Source: Alteromonas abrolhosensis
GTDB lineage: Bacteria; Pseudomonadota; Gammaproteobacteria; Enterobacterales; Alteromonadaceae
Length of the DNA stretch: 64,000 nt
Direction of reading: 5' to 3'
NCBI RefSeq assembly: GCF_001953635.1
Contig: NZ_MEJH01000003.1
Location: 62,001 to 126,000 of the forward strand
The notes under the pieces are model-generated. The model ran no database searches. It saw nothing but the letters and a program-made list of their open reading frames with translations, and had not been told where the DNA came from. The translations under genes were made by a program, and so were the position numbers. Positions within the stretch are counted from its first letter, which is position 1. The number at the start of each line of letters is the position of its first letter. Below are positions 17,975 to 26,540 of the stretch, one piece after another.

Positions 17975-18385
17975 GTGTCAGGCATTTATAAGTGGTTTAA
18001 ATTAGTACTAATAGCTGCGCTGCTTTCACAGCACGGCTTTGCTATGACGAACCCAATTGAATGTGATGGTCACGACACATCAGAATCTCATATGTCCTCA
18101 AATGATTCCTTATCAAACATAGAACATACTACTTTAAATAATCACACACTTCATTCAGAAAAGAACCAGGATGTGCAGCACTGCGAAGGAAATGATCAAT
18201 CGATATGCGCGTGCTGTATAGGTGCTTACTGTGCAACTTCTTTAACCCAATTTTGTATACTTTCAAATATTGAAATTCTGATAAGTGAAAACATTAAGCA
18301 AAGCTCATTTTCAGATATAAATATTGCCCCTTTAATTGGTATACACTCTCCTCCCTTCCACCCTCCGATTAAAAGCTACACATAA
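17975..18385 (+). CDS. CopL-like small secreted metal-binding protein
   Basis: A 136-aa protein from the GTG at 17975, which has GGAG 6 nt upstream; an ATG at 17963 overlaps that ribosome site. A signal peptide ends near HGFA. His is scattered through the mature part, and the Cys cluster is SICACCIGAYCA. The tail PPFHPPIKSYT resembles the CopL ending. It stands just upstream of the MerR-CopA ATPase unit behind an FNR-like box. Confidence 0.55.
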   Translation: MSGIYKWFKLVLIAALLSQHGFAMTNPIECDGHDTSESHMSSNDSLSNIEHTTLNNHTLHSEKNQDVQHCEGNDQSICACCIGAYCATSLTQFCILSNIEILISENIKQSSFSDINIAPLIGIHSPPFHPPIKSYT

Positions 18386-18576
18386 ACTCAGTGAGGCTTT
18401 TCTCTAAGTTTTCTTTACGAATCAATTGCAATCAAAGAATGTCTTAGATGATTAACTGCTTAATTAATATACATCGAGACACTGTTTGCTATCAGTAAAC
18501 GAACAGCAAGCACTATCCGCCTCACTTAAAAATGCATTACATCTTAGAACCGAAAGATTCACGAGTTACATGCCTA

Positions 18577-18607
18577 TTGACCTGCGTCCCACACACAGGT
18601 TTAGCCT
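18577..18607 (+). promoter_or_regulatory. MerR-type promoter with operator dyad
   Basis: TTGACC (18577-18582) and TAGCCT (18602-18607) are 19 bp apart, the overlong spacer of MerR-controlled promoters. The dyad ACCTG-N11-CAGGT (18580-18600) fills the spacer. It lies 44 bp before the merR-like gene and faces the same way, so the regulator probably controls its own operon, including the CopA ATPase. Confidence 0.75.
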
Positions 18608-18650
18608 TTAGGTATAAGTAAAAACTTAGGTTAAAGACATCGGAACAACT

Positions 18651-19085
18651 ATGAAAGTAAGAGAGATCGCAAGCGCCTTGGCTACAACGCCAGATACTGT
18701 TCGCTATTACACGCGCTTGCAGTTAATAACGCCGGCAAAATCTGACAATGGTTATAAATTCTATTCAACGAAAGATGCTTCCAGGTTGCGGTTTATATTA
18801 AGTGCAAGGCATTTAGGTTTTTCAGTTGAAGATATCAAGCAAATTCTCAGAGAAGCAGATAATGGAAAGACCGCTTGTCCCCTAGTTAGAACCTTAATTG
18901 CAAGAAGGCTAGCAGAAACAGAAAGACAATTTAAGGCAATGTTGTTACTCAGGCAAAATATGATGCTGGCAGTAAGGAAGTGGGGAGCAATGGGTGACAA
19001 AGCCCCATCCTCACACGTGGTCTGTCATTTAATAGAAGAGTTTGAACACACCGTCCTGGAGGAAAACATAAATGACAGAACTTAA
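18651..19085 (+). CDS. MerR-family metal-responsive regulator (CueR/ZntR-like)
   Basis: A 144-aa regulator. The N-terminal winged HTH is VREIASALATTPDTVRYYTRLQLITP, then a dimerisation helix. Cys76 (in NGKTACPLV) and Cys125-His126 (SHVVCHLIEEFE) align best with the ZntR/CadR ligand layout; the tight CX7C loop of CueR is not seen. The metal is therefore uncertain, but the next gene is a Cu(I) ATPase 75 bp downstream, and the promoter just upstream has the MerR geometry. It activates by untwisting a 19-bp spacer when metal binds. Confidence 0.8.
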   Translation: MKVREIASALATTPDTVRYYTRLQLITPAKSDNGYKFYSTKDASRLRFILSARHLGFSVEDIKQILREADNGKTACPLVRTLIARRLAETERQFKAMLLLRQNMMLAVRKWGAMGDKAPSSHVVCHLIEEFEHTVLEENINDRT

Positions 19086-19160
19086 TGCAGGTGTTTCTTC
19101 AGAAAAATTGTTGTCCGTCAAAAAACAAGTCTTCTAAAAATAGGAAAAAAGGAGAGCACT

Positions 19161-21404
19161 ATGAGTGCAGAAGTAACACAGCGACAATTAGTGATAGAAG
19201 GCGCCGGATGTGCCAGTTGCGTTGGAAAAATAGAAGCTGCCTTGAAGCAGACGCCGGGAGTGCAGAATGCCGAAATGAACTTTGCAGACAGAACAGTACT
19301 TGTATCGGGTACAGCGGATTCTCAATTATTGGTTCAAGCAGTAGAGTCCGTTGGTTACAACGCAAAGCCTTTCGAAGATAAGCCTGACACTGATGTAGTC
19401 GATGAAAAAGAAGCAGCGGATAGGACCTATTACAAAAAGCTGATGCGAGATACTTTTATTGCGCTTTCGCTAGGTATCCCTCTAATGACTTATAGCATTG
19501 TTGTCGACGAAATGACGGTCGAGACTAATGTCGAGAGGTTGTTGTGGCTAGCAGTTGGCCTACTGACGCTAGGTGTAATGTTCTTTTCCGGCCGGCATTT
19601 TTACATCGGTGCGTGGAAGAGCTTTAAAAATCATTCTGCCAATATGGATACACTCATTGCACTTGGTACAGGCACAGCATGGTTCTATTCGATGTTGGTA
19701 GTGTTGGTACCTGAAGCAGTGCCGTTAATGGCAAGGCACGTTTATTTTGAAGCTACAGCTATGATCATTGGTCTAATTGATCTGGGGCTTGCCTTAGAAC
19801 TAAAAGCCCGCGGAAAAACCTCAGAAGCAATCAAACGTTTAATTGGATTACAAGCGAAAACAGCCACGGTTATTCGCGACAATAAAGAGGTCCAGATCGC
19901 TATCGAGCAAGTGCTTTTTAACGATGTCATCAAAGTCAGGCCTGGAGAAAAAGTGCCTGTTGATGGTGTGGTTGTTGAAGGCCATACGTCAATCGACGAG
20001 TCCATGCTAACCGGGGAACCGATGCCAGTTGAAAAATCACATGGCGATGAAGTCGTTGCTGGAACTCTCAACAAGTCAGGAATGTTTCTATTTAAAGCAA
20101 CTCGAGTAGGTAAAGACACGGCTCTGGCGCAAATCATTGCAATGGTTAAACGCGCACAAAATTCAAAGCCGCCTATTGGGCGCTTAGCTGACGTGATATC
20201 CGCTTACTTTGTTCCTGTGGTCATGATTATATCTGTGCTCAGTGCGCTAGCATGGCTGAACTTTGGCCCTGAGCCCGCACTGGCATTTGCCATAGTTTCG
20301 GCCACCACTGTATTGATCATTGCTTGTCCATGTGCATTGGGCCTAGCCACGCCGATGTCAGTTATGGTGGGGGTTGGAAAGGCTGCTGAAGCCGGCGTGC
20401 TAATTCGCAACGGCGAAGCGCTACAAACGGCATCAAAAATCAGTGTGATGATACTGGATAAAACCGGAACGATTACGGAAGGTACACCCAAGGTCACTGA
20501 CATAATTTTAGCCAATTCCAGTGATGAAAAGACAGTGCTGCAATTGGCAGCTAGTCTGGAAAATGGTTCAGAGCACCCATTAGCAATGGCGATAGTAGAA
20601 AGTGCCCACGACCAGGGCATTGAGCTGCTGAAAACCGAAGAGTTTAATGCGATTACCGGTATGGGGGTTGAAGGCCGTTGTGAAGGAAAGGCCTTATTGT
20701 TTGGTAACAGCAAGCTCATGGCTTCAAAAGGGGTGGGCATAGGTAATTATTCAGAGAAAGCAGAAACACTGGCCAAAGACGCCAAAACTCCCATGTATTT
20801 CGCTGTAGATGGACAACTTGCTGCCATCATAGCGGTTGCCGACCCGATAAAACCTGACTCTGTTTCTGCCATCAAGCGTCTTCAGGCTAATGATATCCGG
20901 GTCATCATGTTAACTGGGGACAACAAAGAAACTGCTGCTGCAGTGGCAAAGAAAGCGGCAATAAGCGAGTTTTTTGCTGAAGTATTGCCCGAAGATAAGG
21001 CCAACAAAGTACATGAATTACAGCAGCAGAGAGAAGTAGTGGGTATGACTGGTGATGGAATTAACGATGCTCCGGCTCTTGCCTTGGCTGATGTTGGCTT
21101 TGCCATTGGTACAGGAACGGACGTTGCCATTGAAAGCGCCGATATCACCCTGATGCGCGGCTCGTTGCATGGTCTGGCCGATGCTATAGCGATCAGTAAA
21201 GCCACCTTGCGCAACATTAAGCAAAACTTGTTTGGAGCCTTTATCTACAACGTAGCAGGTATACCTTTTGCGGCGGGCTTGCTCTATCCATTTTTCGGAA
21301 TATTGCTAAGCCCAGTTATCGCCGGAGCCGCCATGGCATTTTCTTCGTTAACAGTGGTATCAAATGCGAACCGGCTTCGCCTATTCAAGGCAAAGGACCA
21401 CTAA
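19161..21404 (+). CDS. copA: Cu(I)-exporting P1B-type ATPase
   Basis: A 747-aa pump. It has one N-terminal heavy-metal-associated domain (GAGCASC near residues 14-20) and eight membrane helices with the CPC motif near residue 388 ([12 protein letters not shown]), the P1B-1 Cu/Ag signature. Also present are [10 protein letters not shown] (actuator), DKTGT with the phosphorylated Asp near 433, the SEHPLA His-Pro motif near 470 and [10 protein letters not shown] near 630. It pumps Cu(I) from cytosol to periplasm using ATP. GGAGAG precedes the start. It heads a dense run of small genes on the same strand. Confidence 0.95.
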   Translation: MSAEVTQRQLVIEGAGCASCVGKIEAALKQTPGVQNAEMNFADRTVLVSGTADSQLLVQAVESVGYNAKPFEDKPDTDVVDEKEAADRTYYKKLMRDTFIALSLGIPLMTYSIVVDEMTVETNVERLLWLAVGLLTLGVMFFSGRHFYIGAWKSFKNHSANMDTLIALGTGTAWFYSMLVVLVPEAVPLMARHVYFEATAMIIGLIDLGLALELKARGKTSEAIKRLIGLQAKTATVIRDNKEVQIAIEQVLFNDVIKVRPGEKVPVDGVVVEGHTSIDESMLTGEPMPVEKSHGDEVVAGTLNKSGMFLFKATRVGKDTALAQIIAMVKRAQNSKPPIGRLADVISAYFVPVVMIISVLSALAWLNFGPEPALAFAIVSATTVLIIACPCALGLATPMSVMVGVGKAAEAGVLIRNGEALQTASKISVMILDKTGTITEGTPKVTDIILANSSDEKTVLQLAASLENGSEHPLAMAIVESAHDQGIELLKTEEFNAITGMGVEGRCEGKALLFGNSKLMASKGVGIGNYSEKAETLAKDAKTPMYFAVDGQLAAIIAVADPIKPDSVSAIKRLQANDIRVIMLTGDNKETAAAVAKKAAISEFFAEVLPEDKANKVHELQQQREVVGMTGDGINDAPALALADVGFAIGTGTDVAIESADITLMRGSLHGLADAIAISKATLRNIKQNLFGAFIYNVAGIPFAAGLLYPFFGILLSPVIAGAAMAFSSLTVVSNANRLRLFKAKDH

Positions 21405-21418
21405 GGAGTTTTCTCAAG

Positions 21419-21769
21419 ATGATAATTAATATTGTAGGACTTACGGTTATTGCACTGATTATTTGGTGGTTTTGGTTATACAAGCCTGATCAGACAGTTA
21501 CTGAAAGTAACGAAATACTCATAGAAGTAAAAAATGGCGTGTACTCACCAGCGTCTATTCAGGTAAACGCAAACCAATCTGTTACCTTGAAGTTTTTGCG
21601 CAAAGATGAGTCTCCCTGTTCCGAAGTACTGCTAATTCCTTCATTAGATATCAGTGAGCAGCTAACGCTTAATGAGGTAACACCAATTCACCTCGAAAAC
21701 GTCCCACAGGGCGAACATACTTTTCACTGCCAGATGCAGATGTATCGCGGTGTTCTTACGGTGGTATAG
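21419..21769 (+). CDS. membrane-anchored cupredoxin-like protein
   Basis: A 116-aa protein. An N-terminal membrane anchor (IIWWFWLYKP) is followed by a cupredoxin-type beta-sandwich: VKNGVYSPASIQVNANQSVTLKF, then the copper-site loop HTFHCQMQMYRGVL with His, Cys and Met ligands. A second Cys occurs in ESPCSEVLL. It lies 14 bp after copA and probably accepts or buffers the copper delivered to the periplasm. Confidence 0.75.
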   Translation: MIINIVGLTVIALIIWWFWLYKPDQTVTESNEILIEVKNGVYSPASIQVNANQSVTLKFLRKDESPCSEVLLIPSLDISEQLTLNEVTPIHLENVPQGEHTFHCQMQMYRGVLTVV

Positions 21770-21777
21770 GAGGAGTC

Positions 21778-22125
21778 ATGAAAAACAGTCACCCCAGATT
21801 TTGGTCAACACCTACAGGGTGGGCAGCATTAGCGATGATCGCTGCCGTTACTTATTTTTTAATATTCGAACATGGTCATCATGTCCTTCAGTTTCTTCCC
21901 TATTTGATTTTATTGCTGTGCCCATTCATGCATATATTCATGCACAGTAGCCACGGTAAACACGGACACGCCCACGAACATTCTCGCGACAGTGACAATA
22001 AGCAGAAAAGTTTTCAGGAATTGAGTGATAACAACGCGGCTTATCGTTATGGATACATTCAGGGGTTGGAGGAAGGCCGAAAGGAGTCACTTAAAAAGGA
22101 CAACCAACATGAAAGATACATATGA
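21778..22125 (+). CDS. DUF2933-type small membrane protein
   Basis: A 115-aa protein. Two short membrane helices (GWAALAMIAAVTYFLIFEHG and LQFLPYLILLLCPFMHIFMH) carry His and Met at their ends, then a His-rich cytosolic or periplasmic stretch (HSSHGKHGHAHEHSRD) and a charged tail. This matches the DUF2933 family common in copper and mercury loci. The end overlaps the next gene by 17 nt, showing tight coupling. Confidence 0.75.
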   Translation: MKNSHPRFWSTPTGWAALAMIAAVTYFLIFEHGHHVLQFLPYLILLLCPFMHIFMHSSHGKHGHAHEHSRDSDNKQKSFQELSDNNAAYRYGYIQGLEEGRKESLKKDNQHERYI

Positions 22126-22768
22126 TTATGGCTTATGGTCAATGGTGATACTGAACTCAGCTATTTTTATCTTTTTTGCATTCAGTTTTGTAAAGCCAAA
22201 ATCTTCCACCGACTGGCGAAGCTTGGGGATATTCTCTGCGTTTATTGTAGCCCTGTTTACCGAGATGTATGGCTTCCCACTCACTATTTATTTCTTATCA
22301 GGTTGGCTTGCTGAAACCTATCCGGAAGTAAACTTTTTTGCGCACGAAAACGGACACCTGTTGCATACTTTCTTTGGTTTAAATGGCGACGCCCACTGGG
22401 ACCCATTTCATATCGCTAGTATGCTATTTATTGTTGCAGGATTCTTCATTTTATCCTCTGCATGGAGTGTTCTACACCACGCTCAGAAGAACCATTATCT
22501 AGCAAAGACAGGATGGTATGCGCTGTGTCGCCACCCTCAATACTTAGCTTTTATACTGATCATGTTTGGTTTTTTGTTGCAATGGCCGACCATTCCGACA
22601 CTGGTCATGTTTCCTATTTTAGTTGCTGTGTACATAAAACTGGCAAAGCGTGAAGAAATGCTAGCTACAGCTGAATTTGGCGAAGAGTATGTGAGTTATA
22701 TCAAAACTACTCCAAGCTGGCTCCCAAGTCTCAACACAAAAGGTGAAAATCATGAAAAAACTCTTTAA
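22109..22768 (+). CDS. isoprenylcysteine methyltransferase-like integral membrane protein
   Basis: A 219-aa protein from the ATG at 22109 (MKDTYDYGLWSMVILNSAI). It has about five membrane helices. The C-terminal part has the ICMT/PEMT-type SAM-binding pattern: GWYALCRHPQYLAFILIMFG, then KREEMLATAEFGEEYVSYIKTTPSWLP, where RHP and the late E-F-G-x2-Y match the family. The acceptor is unknown. An HENGHLLH stretch could bind metal. It overlaps genes on both sides by 17 nt. Confidence 0.75.
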   Translation: MKDTYDYGLWSMVILNSAIFIFFAFSFVKPKSSTDWRSLGIFSAFIVALFTEMYGFPLTIYFLSGWLAETYPEVNFFAHENGHLLHTFFGLNGDAHWDPFHIASMLFIVAGFFILSSAWSVLHHAQKNHYLAKTGWYALCRHPQYLAFILIMFGFLLQWPTIPTLVMFPILVAVYIKLAKREEMLATAEFGEEYVSYIKTTPSWLPSLNTKGENHEKTL

Positions 22769-23168
22769 ATCAACTGCTTTTTCGATCGCGTTAGTAATGA
22801 TTGCAACAGCGCAAGCTCAACAAATGAATGAGCACAAGCATCAGGCATCAGACAAACCAAAGATGCAAATGGGAATGAATATGTCTGATAAAGATATGCA
22901 TATGGCGCATGCAAAAATGAAAGCAATGAAGGAAGACGTTCAGGCAATCAAATCAGAAAGAGATCCACAGAAACAACGTGAAATGATGAATAAACACATG
23001 CAATCCATGATGGGAATGATGGATATGATGCATGAAAAAATGGATGCGCAGCCCATGCAAGATCAAATTACTATGGCAGAAATGCACCTTAATATGATGG
23101 AAATGATGATGAGGAAAATGACTGGAAACCATTTATCTGAATCTGAGAAGCATTCAAATCAACACTGA
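22752..23168 (+). CDS. secreted Met/His-rich copper-binding protein
   Basis: A 138-aa protein from the ATG at 22752, with AGGTGA 6 nt upstream. The signal peptide is KLFKSTAFSIALVMIATAQA. The mature part is extremely Met-rich (MQMGMNMSDKDMHMAHAKMKAMK, MQSMMGMMDMMHEKM), with helical character like CusF/Spy-type or PcoE-like scavengers. It probably soaks up Cu(I) in the periplasm. No single named family is certain. Confidence 0.65.
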   Translation: MKKLFKSTAFSIALVMIATAQAQQMNEHKHQASDKPKMQMGMNMSDKDMHMAHAKMKAMKEDVQAIKSERDPQKQREMMNKHMQSMMGMMDMMHEKMDAQPMQDQITMAEMHLNMMEMMMRKMTGNHLSESEKHSNQH

Positions 23169-23179
23169 GGAAGAAAGAT

Positions 23180-23551
23180 ATGAGTGATTTAGATCACAGA
23201 GTGGGTGTCAGAGAAGACAATTTAGTCGTTCGGAATATACGGCTTACTAATGTCATTCAGACAAACTGCGATGCACTAATTGAAGAGATTGATAAGCTTT
23301 TTGGTATTGATGAGGTGAGCTACAACATCAAAGAAGGGGCTATTCATCTGGCATATGATGCGACACATATCGATTTAGACGCTATTGAAGCGATCATTCG
23401 AAAACACGGCGCAGATCTTCACAATGACTGGTGGACACACACAAAAGAAGGTTATTACCAGTTTGTAGATCAAAATATAAAAGACAATGCGACGCACAAA
23501 CCGTGGAGTTGCCACCACTTGCCGCAGGGCGCTCACAGGAAGCGTACATAA
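23180..23551 (+). CDS. HMA-like domain protein without the CxxC motif
   Basis: A 123-aa protein. The first 85 residues fit a ferredoxin-like HMA fold: VVRNIRLTNVIQTNCDALIEEIDKLFGIDEVSYNIKEGAIHLAYDATHIDLDAIEAIIRKHG. However, the metal loop reads LTNVIQTNC instead of the usual CxxC. A conserved-looking tail follows: DWWTHTKEGYYQFVDQNIKDNATHKPWSCHHLP. There is no signal peptide, so it should be cytosolic. It may act in signalling or as a chaperone using the tail His and Cys. Confidence 0.55.
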   Translation: MSDLDHRVGVREDNLVVRNIRLTNVIQTNCDALIEEIDKLFGIDEVSYNIKEGAIHLAYDATHIDLDAIEAIIRKHGADLHNDWWTHTKEGYYQFVDQNIKDNATHKPWSCHHLPQGAHRKRT

Positions 23552-23634
23552 CCTTAATGTGCTCTACGTTCTCACTCAACAACAATGCTGAGCGATGTCG
23601 TTACATTATGATGCTGGCTTTAAGGAGGCGTAAG

Positions 23635-23889
23635 ATGAAAATTCGAGAAAATGTATTTGCGTTCGCGTGCGCCGCATCGTTCAGCTTCGTGTGGGTTGTT
23701 AGTTCTTTGTTTATTACTACAATGCCCGACATGATGTCACCCAAGGCTGGTAATATAATGTTCACAGACTGGCAAGGGATGAGATGGAACGTGCCTTTAT
23801 TGGGTGTAGTGATAGGCGGAGCTTTATGGGCTTTGTTCGCAGGTGTACTGGGTTGGCTCATTGCCAGTATTTACAATAGGCAGCTGTAG
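23635..23889 (+). CDS. small two-helix membrane protein (DUF5676-like)
   Basis: An 84-aa protein. The ATG at 23635 has GGAGG 9 nt upstream, so I reject a longer frame from 23431. Helix 1 is FAFACAASFSFVWVVSSLFITTM and helix 2 is VPLLGVVIGGALWALFAGVLGWLIASI, ending YNRQL. Small proteins of this form (DUF5676) occur in metal-resistance clusters. Function unknown. Confidence 0.6.
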   Translation: MKIRENVFAFACAASFSFVWVVSSLFITTMPDMMSPKAGNIMFTDWQGMRWNVPLLGVVIGGALWALFAGVLGWLIASIYNRQL

Positions 23890-23990
23890 TAGTGAGGGCT
23901 AAAAGAATAGTCAGTATTTGTCCTTTTAGCACAGGTACGATATTTGCTGATATCTACTGCCACATAAATTTAAACTAACGGTGAGATATT

Positions 23991-24146
23991 ATGATAACCA
24001 GTAATTCAGAATTAGCCTTACAGCAAGCCATGCAACTACCCAGTCAAACCAATACAGAGCAGCAGGGTTGTAGCCAGCCACCTGAGTCAAAAGGACAGGA
24101 GTTTGCTGAAATAATGGATACACTGAAGCAGCAAAAAAGCGGTTAA
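23991..24146 (+). CDS. 51-aa hypothetical protein
   Basis: A short Gln-rich ORF, beginning MITSNSELALQQAMQLPS and ending EIMDTLKQQKSG. GGTGAG lies 5 nt upstream. It has one Cys and no signal or membrane segment. It is the last ORF before the terminator hairpin at 24167. No family recognised; it may not be expressed. Confidence 0.35.
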   Translation: MITSNSELALQQAMQLPSQTNTEQQGCSQPPESKGQEFAEIMDTLKQQKSG

Positions 24147-24166
24147 AGTGTGCCACGAGTAAAAAT

Positions 24167-24188
24167 AACCGGCACGCTAATGCCGGTT
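24167..24188. terminator. terminator hairpin between convergent units
   Basis: AACCGGCA and TGCCGGTT form a perfect 8-bp stem with loop CGCTAA. On the minus strand it is followed by TTATTTTT, so it best terminates leftward transcription from the permease. On the plus side only AATTCCTTT follows. Confidence 0.7.
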
Positions 24189-24301
24189 AATTCCTTTCCT
24201 ATTCATAACAACTGCGCTTACCTTTTAGGCTGCTACTCTGCCTACGCTGAATATTGTCTTACTCCGTCGATGTAGTTCATGAACAGCCTCAATGATTTGC
24301 A

Positions 24302-25627
24302 TCAGTTATAATTTTTATCATCATCATCATACGCATGGAGCTTTAGAAACCATTTCTCAGCCGCGAATACGATAAGAAGTCCAGCCACAGAAATCCCAAC
24401 AATGAAGATATCTGATTTTGCTTTCACCCACATAAAAGATAGAAGAACAATGATATCGAGAATAATTGCACTGACTAGTACCCAAGCTTTAGCTTGCACA
24501 TCATCTCGTAAATGCTTGAACACTCCCCAGTGGATGAAAATATCCATTACTATATAAAAAACTACACCGATGGAGGCTATGCGGCTCAAATCGAAGAATA
24601 TGGTAAGAAATATTGCGATGACTAACGTATAAATTAAGGAATGTCTTCTTATATCTCCCGGTAATGAAAAATGACGGTGAGGCACAAGTTGCATTGATGT
24701 AAGCATCGATAGCATTCTTGAAACAGCGAAGATGCTGGCAACGACACCGGAAGACGTGGCAATAATCGCGAAAGCTATAGTAAACCAAGCACCATACTGG
24801 CCGAATGCGGGTCGAGATGCTTCAGCAAGCGAATAATCTTTTGCCTGTATTATTTCGCCAATTGATAAATTTGCTCCTACTGCAACTGCGACAAAAACAT
24901 AAAGTACCACACAAATGGATATAGAAATGACTATGGCCCTTCCTACATTTTTTTCTGGTTGTTTGAGCTCGCCTCCGCTGTTTGTGATTGTAGTGAATCC
25001 TTTGTATCCCAATATACCAAGTGCCACGGCTCCGAGAAAACCGGTTGCGCTGGTATCTTGCGGTTGAGCTGAAACGCTCTCAAACGACAAACCGGTTGCC
25101 CACAGCCCACCAATTGCCAAAACTGCAAGTCCTGCTATTTTGATAAAAGCCATAATAAATGAGAGGGTCTGTATGAATTGATTACTCAAAATATTAACAA
25201 TGAATGCCACAATAAGAAGACTCACGCCAAGCGCTGGTATAAGCCACTCAGCGCCCTGAGAGTCAAACAATTGTAGGACATAAGTGCCAAAAGTGCGGGC
25301 TACCAAACTTTCATTGATAACCATGGAAAAAAACATTAGCAATGCACAGGCACCAGTCAGCAGACCTCTACCATAGGCTTTTTTCAGAAACATGGCGATA
25401 CCACCTGCAGAGGGGTATTTCTGTGCCATTTTGACGTAACTGTATGAGCTAAACCCTGCAATTATCGCTGCAACTAAAAACGCAAATGGAAACCATGTGC
25501 CTGCCAGCTCCGCTATTTGCCCGGTTAAAGCAAATATACCAGCACCTATCATTACACCAGTTCCCATCGATACCGCGCCCCAGAGGCTTAACGAATCTTT
25601 CCTTTTTGAATGCTCGTGATCATTCAT
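24302..25627 (-). CDS. APC-superfamily amino-acid/polyamine permease
   Basis: A 441-aa protein with about 12 membrane helices. The first helix has the unwound substrate motif GTGVMIGAGIFALTG, as in AdiC/YfnA-type transporters, and GYKGFTTITNSGGELKQPEKNVGRAI matches the intracellular loop of the family. Substrate is unknown. It is transcribed leftward after copB but separated by a terminator. Its role in a copper cluster is unclear; it may simply be passenger DNA. Confidence 0.8.
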   Translation of the reverse strand: MNDHEHSKRKDSLSLWGAVSMGTGVMIGAGIFALTGQIAELAGTWFPFAFLVAAIIAGFSSYSYVKMAQKYPSAGGIAMFLKKAYGRGLLTGACALLMFFSMVINESLVARTFGTYVLQLFDSQGAEWLIPALGVSLLIVAFIVNILSNQFIQTLSFIMAFIKIAGLAVLAIGGLWATGLSFESVSAQPQDTSATGFLGAVALGILGYKGFTTITNSGGELKQPEKNVGRAIVISISICVVLYVFVAVAVGANLSIGEIIQAKDYSLAEASRPAFGQYGAWFTIAFAIIATSSGVVASIFAVSRMLSMLTSMQLVPHRHFSLPGDIRRHSLIYTLVIAIFLTIFFDLSRIASIGVVFYIVMDIFIHWGVFKHLRDDVQAKAWVLVSAIILDIIVLLSFMWVKAKSDIFIVGISVAGLLIVFAAEKWFLKLHAYDDDDKNYN

Positions 25628-25735
25628 ATTGGTTACTCCTTTATGTCATATGAGCCTGAGTAACAACAAAAGCAACCTGCAGCAAATATAAGGACACAGG
25701 CCCATTACAAAACAAATTCGAAGACGTGTAGAAAG

Positions 25736-25765
25736 AAATAACTGGCAATGGCATACCAGTTATTT
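25736..25765. terminator. terminator hairpin after copLAB
   Basis: AAATAACTGG and CCAGTTATTT are perfect 10-bp arms around a 10-nt loop. It lies 20 bp after the copB stop. T-rich sequence on both sides (CATTTTT on the plus strand, CTTTCT on the minus strand) allows bidirectional use. Confidence 0.7.
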
Positions 25766-25784
25766 CATTTTTAGCGTAGGGCGT

Positions 25785-26531
25785 TTAAAACCAAATCCTT
25801 GCACCTAACACCACACCAGTCTCACTGGTTGACTTGCCTTCAGCCTTTAATGCATCAGCTGTATTTCCCAAAGCTTTGCTGTAATAAACACCGACATAAG
25901 GTGCTACCTCCCTCACTATTTCATGCCGATATCGCAAACCAATACGAATATTACTCAGCCCGCTTTGACGGTCATACTTTTCAGAATCGGTGAGGTTGGC
26001 AACAACTTCTAATCGCGGTTGCAGATAGGAAACTTGACTTAGTTGCCAGTCATATTCGGTCTCATTGATGAACTGCATGTCACCGTCTTCGTTAATACGC
26101 AGTGAATTTTCCATTTCAAACCAGTAAGGCGCTAGACCTTGATAACTGACCACCGCATAGTTCTCCATATCCGCATCGGATGACAGCTCTCCCTTTGTGC
26201 CCACACCAAATTGTATAGACCAAAAAGAAGAAACGAGATAACCGTATAACAGTTCAGCTCGTTCCAGATCAGTAGGCATTCCATCGTTTTGTGTATTTTC
26301 GCCTTCGCTTTTAAAAACAAGACGATGGTAATCTCCGCCATACCACGCCTGCATGTCCCAGACCGCTATATTTTGCTGCTCATCAGTGCGAGTATATTCA
26401 AGCCGGTCAAATAGAACTTGGCCAAAATATTCATTAGGAATAGGAGATGGCCAGTCATCTCTTGATTGAGCCAGAGCATTGTCAACGCTCAAAGTTAATG
26501 TTATTAGGCCTGCTATTAATATCTGTTTCAT
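25785..26531 (-). CDS. copB: CopB outer-membrane copper-resistance protein
   Basis: A 248-aa protein with signal peptide QILIAGLITLTLSVDNALAQ. The mature part is the CopB beta-barrel (LFDRLEYTRTDEQQNIAVWDMQAWYGGDYHRL, ending in ETGVVLGARIWF). It lacks the long Met-rich N-terminal region of plasmid CopB/PcoB proteins and so is shorter. It starts 9 bp after copA ends. It is thought to handle copper at the outer membrane. Confidence 0.9.
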   Translation of the reverse strand: MKQILIAGLITLTLSVDNALAQSRDDWPSPIPNEYFGQVLFDRLEYTRTDEQQNIAVWDMQAWYGGDYHRLVFKSEGENTQNDGMPTDLERAELLYGYLVSSFWSIQFGVGTKGELSSDADMENYAVVSYQGLAPYWFEMENSLRINEDGDMQFINETEYDWQLSQVSYLQPRLEVVANLTDSEKYDRQSGLSNIRIGLRYRHEIVREVAPYVGVYYSKALGNTADALKAEGKSTSETGVVLGARIWF

Positions 26532-26540
26532 TTTAATCTC

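Noticed and set aside
19085..19381. A Cys-rich 98-aa ORF at the start of the Cu ATPase gene
   Set aside because: It overlaps the ATPase start in another frame and its Cys/Arg-rich composition mirrors the HMA-coding sequence.
20204..20740. 178-aa minus-strand ORF across the Cu ATPase gene
   Set aside because: Antisense shadow of a gene with strong family motifs; no ribosome site.
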